DNA of 32,141 nucleotides from Candidatus Methanophagales archaeon (GTDB lineage: Archaea > Halobacteriota > Syntropharchaeia > Alkanophagales > Methanospirareceae): NCBI GenBank assembly GCA_025435355.1, contig JANJFQ010000010.1, positions 1 to 32,141 on the forward strand. The letters run 5' to 3'. Positions 6,936-15,272 of this stretch are shown here, piece after piece (position 1 is the stretch's first letter; each line of letters begins with the position of its first letter). Position numbers and translations under genes: made by a program. Below the pieces are notes generated by a model. The model was not told the DNA's origin and did not search any database. It saw only the letters and a list, made by a program, of their open reading frames with translations.

Positions 6936-8072
6936 TTATTCCACACCCAGATACAATCGTAAATGTTTGCGTACGGTTACTGGCCATGAGGTAGCTCTCC
7001 GGTATTTTTCCGTTCTCTCGAGTACATACTGCTCAAATTCCTTATCCGTAAAAAGGCGGATAGCCGTTTGTGCAATCCCTGATACGTCACCCGGAAGAAT
7101 AAGCAGTTCGTCAGAAATATGTTTGACCACCTCAAACTTCGGCACCCTGTAAGCAATAACTGGTTTCTTTGCCCCTATTGCAAGATGAATTGAACCGGAA
7201 GCAGACCGATCTTCATGATAATGGAGGTATAAAACAACATCGGATGCTCCGAATACATAGGGTATCTCCTTGTTTGAAATGAAGTTATCGGAAAATAGTA
7301 CGTTATCGGTAAGTTTATTTTTTAAAATCATCTTTTTGAGAAATTGAACGTATTTTCTCTGTTTTTCTGATGCGGTAGGTGCAAGACCGCCAGCAATAAA
7401 TAAATACACATCTTCAACCTCATATATTATCTCTTTGAGCACCTCAAGCGAAACATCCAGACCCTTAAAGGGATTGATAAAACCAAACACAGTAATTATA
7501 TTGCCCTCTTCTGGTAATTTTAGCCTTCTCCTCGAATCTTTCTTATCTGCATCACTGAGCGCGGTACCATGTGTGATAATATGAATCTTCTCCGATGGTA
7601 TCCCAAGCCGCTCTAATATCGCTTTCTGCGAATCAAGATGGACAATTACCTCGTCAGCAAGCTCAGCAATTTTCTTAACGCAATTCTCGGCCATCTTCAT
7701 CACCCCTCTATTAGAGAATTGGAGTGGTGTTATACAATGGATAGTTATGATCGTCCTTTTTCTCTCTGCGGTCAATCTCTTAAGCAGCGTTGGCAGTCTG
7801 TCATCAAACTTGTAAATGCCGAACTCATGTTGAATATGGACTATATCTGCGTCCTTTATATTGCTGATGATTGGGTCTACATAATTCTCATTCCTATCCC
7901 AACAGGGGACCACCTCAAATTTGTCCTGCTTGAATGGCGATGCACCCTTCTCGGCAACCACCTTAATGTCCACTAAGGGACTCACCTTTTGGATTGCCCG
8001 AATGACATAATCCGTATACGTGGCTATTCCACACTGCTGAGGGAGATAGGTAGATACGTATGCAATTTTCAT
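6936..8072 (-). CDS. Glycosyltransferase family 4-like protein
   Basis: A 378-residue GT-B glycosyltransferase. The N-terminal domain starts MKIAYVSTYLPQQCGIATYTDYVIRAI, a common opening in GT4 enzymes, with DADIVHIQHEFGIY in the acceptor cleft; the C-terminal domain has ITVFGFINPFKGLDVSLEVL and the donor-site region EDRSASGSIHLAIGAKKPVIAYR. The first acidic residue of the donor motif is present but the strict E-x7-E spacing is not. It probably transfers mannose or another hexose, but donor and acceptor are unknown. It is separated from the next transferase gene by 114 bases. Its upstream region carries a 58-base element that also precedes the winged-helix regulator gene at 15906-16124, suggesting shared control. 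Confidence 0.78.
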   Translation of the reverse strand: MKIAYVSTYLPQQCGIATYTDYVIRAIQKVSPLVDIKVVAEKGASPFKQDKFEVVPCWDRNENYVDPIISNIKDADIVHIQHEFGIYKFDDRLPTLLKRLTAERKRTIITIHCITPLQFSNRGVMKMAENCVKKIAELADEVIVHLDSQKAILERLGIPSEKIHIITHGTALSDADKKDSRRRLKLPEEGNIITVFGFINPFKGLDVSLEVLKEIIYEVEDVYLFIAGGLAPTASEKQRKYVQFLKKMILKNKLTDNVLFSDNFISNKEIPYVFGASDVVLYLHYHEDRSASGSIHLAIGAKKPVIAYRVPKFEVVKHISDELLILPGDVSGIAQTAIRLFTDKEFEQYVLERTEKYRRATSWPVTVRKHLRLYLGVE

Positions 8073-8097
8073 CTTTCAACATTATTATAACCCTATG

Positions 8098-8155
8098 TTA
8101 AATATTTCTAAATTCATATTCCGTTTTTCTAAAATAAAGAAAAATGGTGCGATAC
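8098..8155 (-). repeat. Promoter-region repeat, copy A
   Basis: About 58 bases nearly identical to 16170-16231 (a few substitutions, one 1-base and one 3-base gap). It begins 26 bases before the ATG at 8072. On the minus strand it ends in AAATATTTAA, placed as a TATA box would be for that gene, and contains CGCACCATTTTTCTTTATTTT-type sequence further upstream (key core CGCACNAT). Confidence 0.75.
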
Positions 8156-8163
8156 AAGTGTTT

Positions 8164-10146
8164 CTATTCCCCACTTTCAAACACTTTGTTTATACCTCTC
8201 GCTGTCGCCCTTTCGTCTTTGTTCAGATGCAACATGCGTGCTTCAGCGGTTTTCAGGATGGCTTCCAGCATCTCTCCGTAGGGCATTCCAGCGATGGCAG
8301 CCATCTTTGCTAAATGCCCATCCCAGCACCAGCCGGGATTAGGATTAACTTCTAAGAGTTTGGGGTTGCCTTTAGCATCCAATCTCCAGTCGAATCTGGC
8401 GTAATCCCTGCATTCAACCCGCTCAAAGAGTTTCAAACACCATTCCACGATGTTTCTTTCCACCTCTTCGGGAAGTTCCGCCCTTACTGACTGAATATTC
8501 CAATATGGCGATTCAGGGAGCCACTTCACTTCGTAGCCACATATCCGCGGAAATCCTTCAGGTAGCGATGAGTAATCCTCTTCAACAATAGGCAGAGCCG
8601 TGTAAGATTCAGGTGGATTGCCAATAATGCCCACGCTCAGGTCCTTGCCACTCAGAAACTCCTCCACGAGTATTGGCTTATCATAGCCGAATTTCTCTCT
8701 TATCTCTGAAATTGCATTCGTCAGTTCCTCCGGGCTGTATGCCACACTTCTCTGCGTTATCCCGAAACTGGAATCGCCGAAGTTTGGCTTTGCGATTACC
8801 GGGAAGTCGAAAAGAAGTTCAAAAGCAGTATCTTCAGGCTTGATGAATACCGCTTCAGGCACAGGAATATCCATCTCCTTTGCGATTCCCCTCACAAGCG
8901 ACTTATCATAACAGAAAGTGAGACATTGAGGACCTGAGCCTGTGTAAGGAATGCTGAGCATTTCGAGAAGCGCAGGAACATGCAATTCCCTTCTTGCTTC
9001 GTTCGAAAAACCTTCATCACAGAGATTGAACACAAAGTCTATCTTCGCTCGCATCTTTATCAAATCCTGAATAAGCGTGTCGTGAGTGCAGAGATAAGTG
9101 AACCGGAAGTCCTTCAATTCCCGCAACGCTTCTTTCAACCGGTCAATCGTATATAAATCATCGTCATCAAAGACGCAACAGGGTTTTATACGGTCTGGTT
9201 TGTACGGGTCACCCAGGATTACCACGACATTCTTTACCTCAATTCTCTTTTTCTTCTTTAGAGGTGTCCATTCCTTTCTGACCACTGCGGTGACCACAAT
9301 GCGTTTCTCCATCATTCCCAGGTCTTGATTCCGCTGTGAATTGGATGAGAAGTCGTCATTAAAAGTGACGTCGTTGAAACCTGCTGTCTTCAGCAGTTCA
9401 TATAAACTTTCACGAGTGTAAAGCCTTTCAGCATAAAATTGGTCCACGATTACACCTTTTCCTACATGTGTTACCACCTCTCGTGAAATCAGACGCTGTC
9501 CATCCAGCGCAAGAGAACGCTCCCGGCAAACGAAAAGGTTCTTATCTATCCATTCCCATGACCTGAGCTGGAAGTGTTCCCTCTGATATTCCCCATCCGC
9601 AACGTCAATAATAAAACGTCTCCATGGCTTTAAAACCCTGAAAATTTCTTTTAGGACTCGCAAGTCGTCCTGAACTGTCTCGAAGTAGCCGAAACTGTTG
9701 CCAAGAAGCATAACAGCATCAAAAGTATCGGGTGGATAATGTAGTCTTCTGGCATCTCCTTCCCTGAACCTGACAGACAAACCTTCCTTCTTTGCTTGCG
9801 CTTTCGCTTTTTGAATAAGGTAATGTGAGCGGTCTAAACCCTCCACATCCTTGAATCCCCTTTTCGCTAATTCTAAGGAATGGCGACCCTGCCCACAGCA
9901 GAGGTCGAGAATCTTGTCGTCAGGCGAAAGGTGAAGAATTTCTGAGAAGTAATCGACCTCTTTTCGGGTGATGTTCTGGTCATCAACCACATCCGCATCG
10001 GTTTTTAAGTAGATAGAATTGAAAATCTGCCGCCACCAATCTGGACGCACATGCTCCTCCAGGTTAGAGACCGGTCCCAGTGGTTTGGTTCCCCCGGTCA
10101 TCTTCCGCCGCGGCGGTGGCTTTTCTTTTGATGTTTCGTCCTTCAT
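8164..10146 (-). CDS. Fusion of SAM-dependent methyltransferase and D-Ala-D-Ala-ligase-like ATP-grasp enzyme
   Basis: A 660-residue two-domain protein starting at ATG 10146, preceded by AGAGGATAAAGG; an in-frame ATG at 10254 would add 36 poorly conserved residues. Residues about 60-300 are a class I methyltransferase: ILDLCCGQGRHS at 79-90, GLDRSHYL, and DTFDAVMLLGNSFGYF. Residues about 310-650 are an ATP-grasp ligase close to D-alanine-D-alanine ligase: FVFNLCDEGF, FPVIAKPNFGDSSFGI, PILVEEFLSGKDLSVGI and the metal-binding end RFDWRLDAKGNPKLLEVNPNPG. Such ligases join a carboxylate to an amine through an acyl phosphate. Archaea lack murein, so the product is probably a small peptide-like or amidated metabolite that is also methylated. 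The gene lies among glycan genes. Substrates are unknown. Confidence 0.82.
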   Translation of the reverse strand: MKDETSKEKPPPRRKMTGGTKPLGPVSNLEEHVRPDWWRQIFNSIYLKTDADVVDDQNITRKEVDYFSEILHLSPDDKILDLCCGQGRHSLELAKRGFKDVEGLDRSHYLIQKAKAQAKKEGLSVRFREGDARRLHYPPDTFDAVMLLGNSFGYFETVQDDLRVLKEIFRVLKPWRRFIIDVADGEYQREHFQLRSWEWIDKNLFVCRERSLALDGQRLISREVVTHVGKGVIVDQFYAERLYTRESLYELLKTAGFNDVTFNDDFSSNSQRNQDLGMMEKRIVVTAVVRKEWTPLKKKKRIEVKNVVVILGDPYKPDRIKPCCVFDDDDLYTIDRLKEALRELKDFRFTYLCTHDTLIQDLIKMRAKIDFVFNLCDEGFSNEARRELHVPALLEMLSIPYTGSGPQCLTFCYDKSLVRGIAKEMDIPVPEAVFIKPEDTAFELLFDFPVIAKPNFGDSSFGITQRSVAYSPEELTNAISEIREKFGYDKPILVEEFLSGKDLSVGIIGNPPESYTALPIVEEDYSSLPEGFPRICGYEVKWLPESPYWNIQSVRAELPEEVERNIVEWCLKLFERVECRDYARFDWRLDAKGNPKLLEVNPNPGWCWDGHLAKMAAIAGMPYGEMLEAILKTAEARMLHLNKDERATARGINKVFESGE

Positions 10147-10260
10147 GCCTTTATCCTCTTGATGGCGGTAGAACTTATTATTCCATAGTTTAAATACACA
10201 AGAAATAAGAAATTTAAGCGTGTGACTTCTAATCTTAATTATAATGTGCTCCAACTAAAC

Positions 10261-10541
10261 ATGATGGATATACCAACAAGAACCTTGAATACCCCCCTTA
10301 TTAAAATATCAATTGTGATTATAGCCACGGTCATAGTTGTACGGGTCATAAACCGAGCTTTGGCAACTTACTTCAAATTCGCAAGCGAGAAGCCGAAAGT
10401 TGATGAAATAACTTATACGGTTGTTAGAAGATTTTTCGCCCTTTTCGTGTCGGCGATGTCGTAGAAATGGAAAATGAATATGGAACTATAGAAGAAATAA
10501 AACCTAAGGAGAAAAAAAAGGATGAAGGGATTAGCCTGTAA
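10261..10541 (+). pseudogene. MscS channel remnant with internal deletion
   Basis: The first part encodes a membrane helix and the start of an MscS channel (MMDIPTRTLNTPLIKISIVIIATVIVVRVINRAL, then VDEITYTVVRRFFAL), and stops at TAG about 10462. In another frame the sequence continues RPFRVGDVVEMENEYGTIEEI, which is the diagnostic start of the MscS beta domain, followed by a Lys/Glu-rich tail ending at 10541. The pore helix and about 60 residues between them are missing, as is the rest of the cytoplasmic domain. Compare the intact channel at 19899-20756. It overlaps the end of the inositol-3-phosphate synthase gene by 11 bases. Non-functional. Confidence 0.75.
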
Positions 10542-11613
10542 TAACTCCTCTTCTTTCTCCCCAACTGTCTTCAATTACTTCCCTGTCCACTCTTATAAAT
10601 CTTTCCAAAAGTTCTCTTGCCACTTCGTCTGGATACTGTAGCGGCGGATGCTTCATCGTATACGCAGATATTTCTATCAGCGGTCCTGCAATTCCTCTAT
10701 CCAGCGCAAGTTTGCATACCCGTATCGCATCAATCGTGCTTCCTCCACTGTTAGGCGAGTCCTCCACTGAAAGTCTGAGTTCAAGGTCTATCGGAATATC
10801 TCCAAATATTCGTCCTTCCATCCGCAAGAAACATATCTTGTTGTCGCGCTGCCATGGGACGTAATCAGAGGGGCCTATGTGAATGTCATCGGGCATCAAC
10901 GGAACATCCAGAACCGACTGCACCGCCTCTGTCTTTGAAATCTTCTTTGATTTCAATCGCTCCCGGTTCAGCATATTCAAAAAATCGGTGTTTCCACCTG
11001 TGTTAAGCTGATAGGTCCGGTCGAGCTTACATCCGCGGTCGTTGAACAACTTCGCAAGCGTTCTGTGAACAATCGTCGCACCAATCTGCGATTTCACATC
11101 GTCGCCGACCACAGGTAATTTCTTCTCCTCGAATTTCCTCCCCCATTCGGGGTCGGATGCGATAAACACTGGCATGCCGTTGATAAACGCCACACCTGCT
11201 TCCAAAGCCGCTTTCGCATAGAACCTCGTAGCTTGCTCCGAGCCCACGGGCACGTAATTCACCAAAATCTCAGCACCGCTCTCTTCAAGCTCCTTCGCTA
11301 CATCGCATGGCTCTTCATCCGCAACCACGAATGTTTTATCCTCTGGATACCTGTACATGTGTGATGCCACACCGTCCAGAACCGGTCCCGTCCTTACTTC
11401 CACACCGTAATAAGGTACTCGATAAAAAACCACAGTGCAATTAGGCTCTGCAAAAACCGCTTCACTTAGGTCCTTCCCCACTTTCCTCTTATCTACGTCA
11501 AATGCCGCTACAACCTCTATATCGCCTGGTCTGTATCCATTGATCTCATAGTGCATCAAACCGATGCAATCCTTCGCATCCACGTGTTTGTAATACTCGA
11601 CTCTTTTTCTCAC
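10531..11613 (-). CDS. ino1: Inositol-3-phosphate synthase, N-terminally short
   Basis: A 360-residue protein of the myo-inositol-1-phosphate synthase family, which turns glucose 6-phosphate into inositol 3-phosphate with bound NAD. It follows the actinobacterial-type sequence closely: EVVAAFDVDKRKVGKDLSEAVF, VNYVPVGSEQATRFYA, GDDVKSQIGATI, LNTGGNTDFLNM, SKKISKTEAVQS and DSPNSGGSTIDAIR. What is missing is the start: homologues begin with a strand and NAD-binding loop of the kind VAIVGVGNCASSLVQG before the EYY motif, whereas here GTG 11613 leads almost directly into VEYYK. The upstream frame has no other start codon and soon meets a stop, and upstream DNA codes for the GH130 gene. Either the enzyme is truncated or a distant start is used. 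It is the last gene of the inositol operon. Confidence 0.85.
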   Translation of the reverse strand: MRKRVEYYKHVDAKDCIGLMHYEINGYRPGDIEVVAAFDVDKRKVGKDLSEAVFAEPNCTVVFYRVPYYGVEVRTGPVLDGVASHMYRYPEDKTFVVADEEPCDVAKELEESGAEILVNYVPVGSEQATRFYAKAALEAGVAFINGMPVFIASDPEWGRKFEEKKLPVVGDDVKSQIGATIVHRTLAKLFNDRGCKLDRTYQLNTGGNTDFLNMLNRERLKSKKISKTEAVQSVLDVPLMPDDIHIGPSDYVPWQRDNKICFLRMEGRIFGDIPIDLELRLSVEDSPNSGGSTIDAIRVCKLALDRGIAGPLIEISAYTMKHPPLQYPDEVARELLERFIRVDREVIEDSWGERRGVITG

Positions 11614-11627
11614 CCCCTTTATTTGCT

Positions 11628-12800
11628 CTAATTTTTCTCCTGCTCCAAAACATCCCAGAGATAATCCAGTAAATTACCTAAATCGCAGGTTAACAGGATA
11701 ACATATTTATCGCCACTGCCACAGTAGAGGTGGAGTTTATCCTTTACAACAACGATTCCGGTGGGAAAAACGACTGCGGGGACATCAACTGGATATACCA
11801 CATCGCCATAAAGTTCATAGGGCTTTGAAGGGATATAGATTGGCACTTTAGTTCTACATAAGACATCTCTCGGATTCTCTAAATCTAATATGGCTGCGGA
11901 TACAGAGTATGCCTTTTTAATCCCCTTTTTCAGCCCGTAACTCTTTGCCATCTCTGAATTTATTTCTCCAACACCGTGATAGATCAGTAACCATCCACTC
12001 TCAGTTTTTATAGGTGGTGGACCTGCACCTATCTTTTCTTTCTCATGTTGATACATGCCCGCTTTTAAAATTCGATTTTTTTTGCGCCTCTCATGAAGAA
12101 TCAGCCATTCCTTTCTATGTTTATCTGGCATTAATAATTGCTCCCATCCAGCATCCAATACATCGAGAAATATGCCATTGGATGGAGGGTATCTCAGTAG
12201 CATATAGACATCTTCATTTTCCATAAATGGTATCGAATTTCGAGATTCTATGCCGTGTACTATCCCATGATAGGCAATCTCTTTAAAGTCGGATGTAGAA
12301 TAGATGGCTATTCTATCATCATCTCCATTACCCTTGAATGGAGGGTTTAACTTCCCCGTACCTATCAATAAATATTTTTCCCGAAGCTTGATTATCCTCA
12401 TATCCTCTATCCCATAGAGAAAATCCTTATGCTGGGTTCCATCTCCCGTAATTACAGAATTGTTGATTCTTTGAAAACGGACGCCATCTTCGCTTATCAA
12501 TGGCCATATCTCTGAAATATATTCCTCAAATTTGTTTCTTTTAATGCCTGATTTATGGTCAAAAAACTCTTTCTTTCGGTAGTTTGTATGGCATCTCGGC
12601 GTTAATAATATCTTACCATAAAAAATTTCTGCTCCCGGATTGAAAACTGCTCCTGACTGAGGTCTTCCATTTTCGTAGCATAATAAACCCAAATCGTTGG
12701 GTTCTATTATGGGATTACCTTTATACGAGTCCAATTTAAATACCTTCTCGCCGGAATCCAGTCTGAGGACTTCACCTTCACCAAATTCTTTCACTTCCAC
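11628..12800 (-). CDS. GH130 mannoside phosphorylase-like protein (second paralogue)
   Basis: A 390-residue protein of glycoside hydrolase family 130. Visible hallmarks: SYKGNPIIEP, a catalytic-Asp region YGIEDMRI at 129-136 (Met replaces the usual Pro of EDPR), and KIGAGPPPIKTESGWLLIYHGV, which is nearly identical to the first GH130 protein here. It is about 95 residues longer than that paralogue, with extra sequence near residues 70-100 and around the LKKGIKKAYSVSAAIL segment. Probably phosphorolyses or hydrolyses a mannoside. The GTG start at 12800 lies inside the end of the glycosyltransferase gene (23-base overlap) with GGAGG upstream. The inositol-3-phosphate synthase gene starts 14 bases after its stop, so it sits in the middle of the inositol operon. 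Confidence 0.8.
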   Translation of the reverse strand: MEVKEFGEGEVLRLDSGEKVFKLDSYKGNPIIEPNDLGLLCYENGRPQSGAVFNPGAEIFYGKILLTPRCHTNYRKKEFFDHKSGIKRNKFEEYISEIWPLISEDGVRFQRINNSVITGDGTQHKDFLYGIEDMRIIKLREKYLLIGTGKLNPPFKGNGDDDRIAIYSTSDFKEIAYHGIVHGIESRNSIPFMENEDVYMLLRYPPSNGIFLDVLDAGWEQLLMPDKHRKEWLILHERRKKNRILKAGMYQHEKEKIGAGPPPIKTESGWLLIYHGVGEINSEMAKSYGLKKGIKKAYSVSAAILDLENPRDVLCRTKVPIYIPSKPYELYGDVVYPVDVPAVVFPTGIVVVKDKLHLYCGSGDKYVILLTCDLGNLLDYLWDVLEQEKN

Positions 12801-13872
12801 TTCTTCTTTCCTCCCTCACCTTCTCAAATAGTTGTATAAACCTATCCGCTACCCTGCTCGCATTATTCTCCCTTAGATAGGATTTTGTCTTTTCAACATC
12901 AAATTCCCCATCGAATAAGTCAACGAGTTTGAGCTTCATGTCATCAATATCCCTATACTTAACAATCTCGTTTCCATGCAATTCCACATAGTTCGAATCG
13001 TGAAACAGGATAGGACACCCGGAACCGAGTGTTTGGCATACAGTGCTTGAAATTACCGCTCTATGTTTGGATGATTCCTTAGGGATGAGCAGTACATCAC
13101 AGGCATGCAGATAATCGTAGAGTGCATCTAAAGAAAGAGCTTTTATCCTCACATCCATAAAATCATATTTTTCTTCCCATTTTCGTAATTCTCTATGCTC
13201 CAGTTTACTTTCCGGATTGGCAATAATCAGGTATTTAAAGGGATGCTCTTTTTTTAACACTCCTAAAGCGGGTAAAACCTCTTTAATCTCCTCTAAACTG
13301 AAACCGAATGAGAATACAATCTTATCGTCCAATGGAAGACCTAATTTCCTCCTTGCTCCCTTCTTGTCACCAACTTTAAGTGGATGACAGGGATAAGGAA
13401 TTATGTGAATAATATCTTTGGGAAAAAATCTCACGAGAAAATCTCGGTAGCGTTGATCGAAACAAACGATAGCGTCCCAGTTAAATTTGTAGAAGAGCGG
13501 ATCCTTGGGTGGGAAACCCTCGTGGACTACCAGTACAGTAATTGCCTTTTCCTTTATCTTCGGAAATACATCCAGGAGCTCTTTGGTTGGGAGCCTCTCC
13601 ACATTTTGAGCCACAAATACCTCATAATCCTCTTCGAGCAAAGGAGTAGGCTCGAAAGAATCTGCCTTTGTCAGGGGAAAAATTTCACTAACATCAAAAT
13701 GCCTGATAACGAAATCTTCATCCTCCTGTTGGGTAGGTCTGAAATCCGGATGCTTACGAGCGGAAAACACCACCAGGCTATGCCCGCTCTTTATCCACTC
13801 CCTCCCAACAAATTCCGCGTGAATGGAGGGACCATTGGCGGCATTCCACAGACTCATCATTCCTATTTTCAT
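12778..13872 (-). CDS. Glycosyltransferase, GT-B fold, paralogue of 5784-6821
   Basis: A 364-residue GT-B protein opening MKIGMMSLWNAANGPSIHAEFVGREW, with KAITVLVVHEGFPP, NWDAIVCFDQRYRDFL, IIPYPCHPLKVGDKKGARRKLGLP and a C-terminal donor-site region SSTVCQTLGSGCPILF. Each of these has a counterpart in the transferase at 5784-6821. No membrane segment is apparent. It lies two bases after the cytidylyltransferase/CDP-alcohol transferase gene, whose end supplies GGGGGTGAT as ribosome site, and overlaps the GH130 gene. That position suggests it glycosylates the inositol-phosphate product or its lipid, with mannose being the favoured sugar because of the GH130 partner. This is inference; acceptor and donor are not shown by the sequence. 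Confidence 0.75.
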   Translation of the reverse strand: MKIGMMSLWNAANGPSIHAEFVGREWIKSGHSLVVFSARKHPDFRPTQQEDEDFVIRHFDVSEIFPLTKADSFEPTPLLEEDYEVFVAQNVERLPTKELLDVFPKIKEKAITVLVVHEGFPPKDPLFYKFNWDAIVCFDQRYRDFLVRFFPKDIIHIIPYPCHPLKVGDKKGARRKLGLPLDDKIVFSFGFSLEEIKEVLPALGVLKKEHPFKYLIIANPESKLEHRELRKWEEKYDFMDVRIKALSLDALYDYLHACDVLLIPKESSKHRAVISSTVCQTLGSGCPILFHDSNYVELHGNEIVKYRDIDDMKLKLVDLFDGEFDVEKTKSYLRENNASRVADRFIQLFEKVREERRSGSERIW

Positions 13873-13874
13873 TT

Positions 13875-15272
13875 TTAATCACCCCCAATAGGCGTTCTCG
13901 GAGTTAATTTACCAGCCCGATAGAAATACAAAATCGCCCTTGAACCATAAAATATAGCGCTAACTAATGACCATAAGGATATGGCTACTAATGAATAGAG
14001 CGGGATATTAAATAATACGCCAATCAGGATAAAGATTATATAACTGTTTTTTCTCCCATCGAACTTTCTGAATACTCGTTCCACCTTACCATAATCTGGC
14101 AAGGGAATACCTATAACTTTTTCAAATATATCCTGTCCGTATTGAGAAAAACCATCGAATAAGAGAATGAACGTTGAAAGCAGTATTGGCATTGTCCCAT
14201 ATTCTCTTGATAGAAAAATTGCCAGTGCGATATACCACGAATGCTCAAACAGAAAATCGAATGCGTGCTCCATTTTTCCAATATTAGAAGATGCCATTTT
14301 TATTCTGGAGAGTTTTCCGTCCACACCATCCATAAAAGAGACGACAAAGATGAGAAGAGAAGCAGCCAACAAATAACCTTTAAGAAATAAGAACGTTGTT
14401 AAATAGGCGATTACATTCGTTAGTATAGTAACCTGGTTTGGTGTAATCTGCGTATTTGCAAATCTGCTTACGATAAAATTTTCTATTGGTTTATTCACGT
14501 AGGTTGCAAGCAAGTCATTTCTTCCTTTGCAGGCATTCTCAATCAAAATCCTTTTTGCTTCGATTACATCCTCTTTTGTATCAATATCCATCCAGAAAGC
14601 CTTAATCTCCTTGCGCATGCTCGGTATATAGCTATTAATTTGCGTGATGTCGAATATTCCAGCATCCCAGTTATCAGCAGCTTTTGCAATACCGTCAGCA
14701 AGTTCCGTTTTACCTTCTTCTACTGCCCCACCTATATAAGAAAATATCTTTGGTGAGCAAAGAAATATGCCGGTGTCTATGCAGTTTGATTCCTCAATAT
14801 GCTTGCCTATATCAACGATTTTTCCATTCTTTTCGAGAACTTTCGTGTCCCCTGGTAGAGGTTTCCTTCTATCAACGGCTAAGATAAGCGAACTTATCAT
14901 ATCAGAATCAATAAATTCTCTTAGAATGCCACCATCAAAGATATGGTCTGACATCAACAGTATAAAGTTCTCATTTAACACTTCTTTAGCTTTTAAAACA
15001 GAAAACCCATTTCCCTCTTCCCATTCTTCATTCTCAATGTAATCTATTTTTACTCCCAGCCGCTCCCCATCTTCTAATTCCGCTTTTATTTTATCTCCAA
15101 GATAACCAACGACGATTACAAATTCATTAATGCCTGCTTCCTTTGCAGTTAATAGTACTCTTTCAATTAAAGACAAACCCAAAAGTTGAATCAGGGGCTT
15201 AGGCTCATCTTTAGTTAGACTTTCGAGTCTACTACCCTTTCCAGCAGCAATTATTAAAGCCTTCATACTCAT
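13875..15272 (-). CDS. Bifunctional inositol-1-phosphate cytidylyltransferase / CDP-alcohol phosphotransferase (IPCT/DIPPS-like)
   Basis: A 465-residue fusion. Residues 1-245 are a nucleotidyltransferase: IIAAGKGSRLESLTKDEPKPL at 7-27 and MSDHIFDGG. Residues about 255-455 are a membrane CDP-alcohol phosphatidyltransferase with several helices. This is the layout of the enzyme that makes CDP-inositol and joins it to inositol phosphate in di-myo-inositol phosphate synthesis. The CDP-alcohol motif is altered: D315-x2-D318-G319-x2-S322-R323-x8-G332-x3-H336-x2-D339, so the usual Ala is Ser, the third Asp is His and the fourth Asp is one residue early (GKMEHAFDF). Other sugar-phosphate or lipid products are therefore possible. 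The start overlaps the Lrp stop (ATGA). Followed by the operon's glycosyltransferase, GH130 and inositol-3-phosphate synthase genes. Confidence 0.8.
   Translation of the reverse strand: MSMKALIIAAGKGSRLESLTKDEPKPLIQLLGLSLIERVLLTAKEAGINEFVIVVGYLGDKIKAELEDGERLGVKIDYIENEEWEEGNGFSVLKAKEVLNENFILLMSDHIFDGGILREFIDSDMISSLILAVDRRKPLPGDTKVLEKNGKIVDIGKHIEESNCIDTGIFLCSPKIFSYIGGAVEEGKTELADGIAKAADNWDAGIFDITQINSYIPSMRKEIKAFWMDIDTKEDVIEAKRILIENACKGRNDLLATYVNKPIENFIVSRFANTQITPNQVTILTNVIAYLTTFLFLKGYLLAASLLIFVVSFMDGVDGKLSRIKMASSNIGKMEHAFDFLFEHSWYIALAIFLSREYGTMPILLSTFILLFDGFSQYGQDIFEKVIGIPLPDYGKVERVFRKFDGRKNSYIIFILIGVLFNIPLYSLVAISLWSLVSAIFYGSRAILYFYRAGKLTPRTPIGGD

Noticed and set aside
7638-7976. 112-residue plus-strand ORF
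   Set aside because: Antisense to a glycosyltransferase with intact motifs; no domain of its own.
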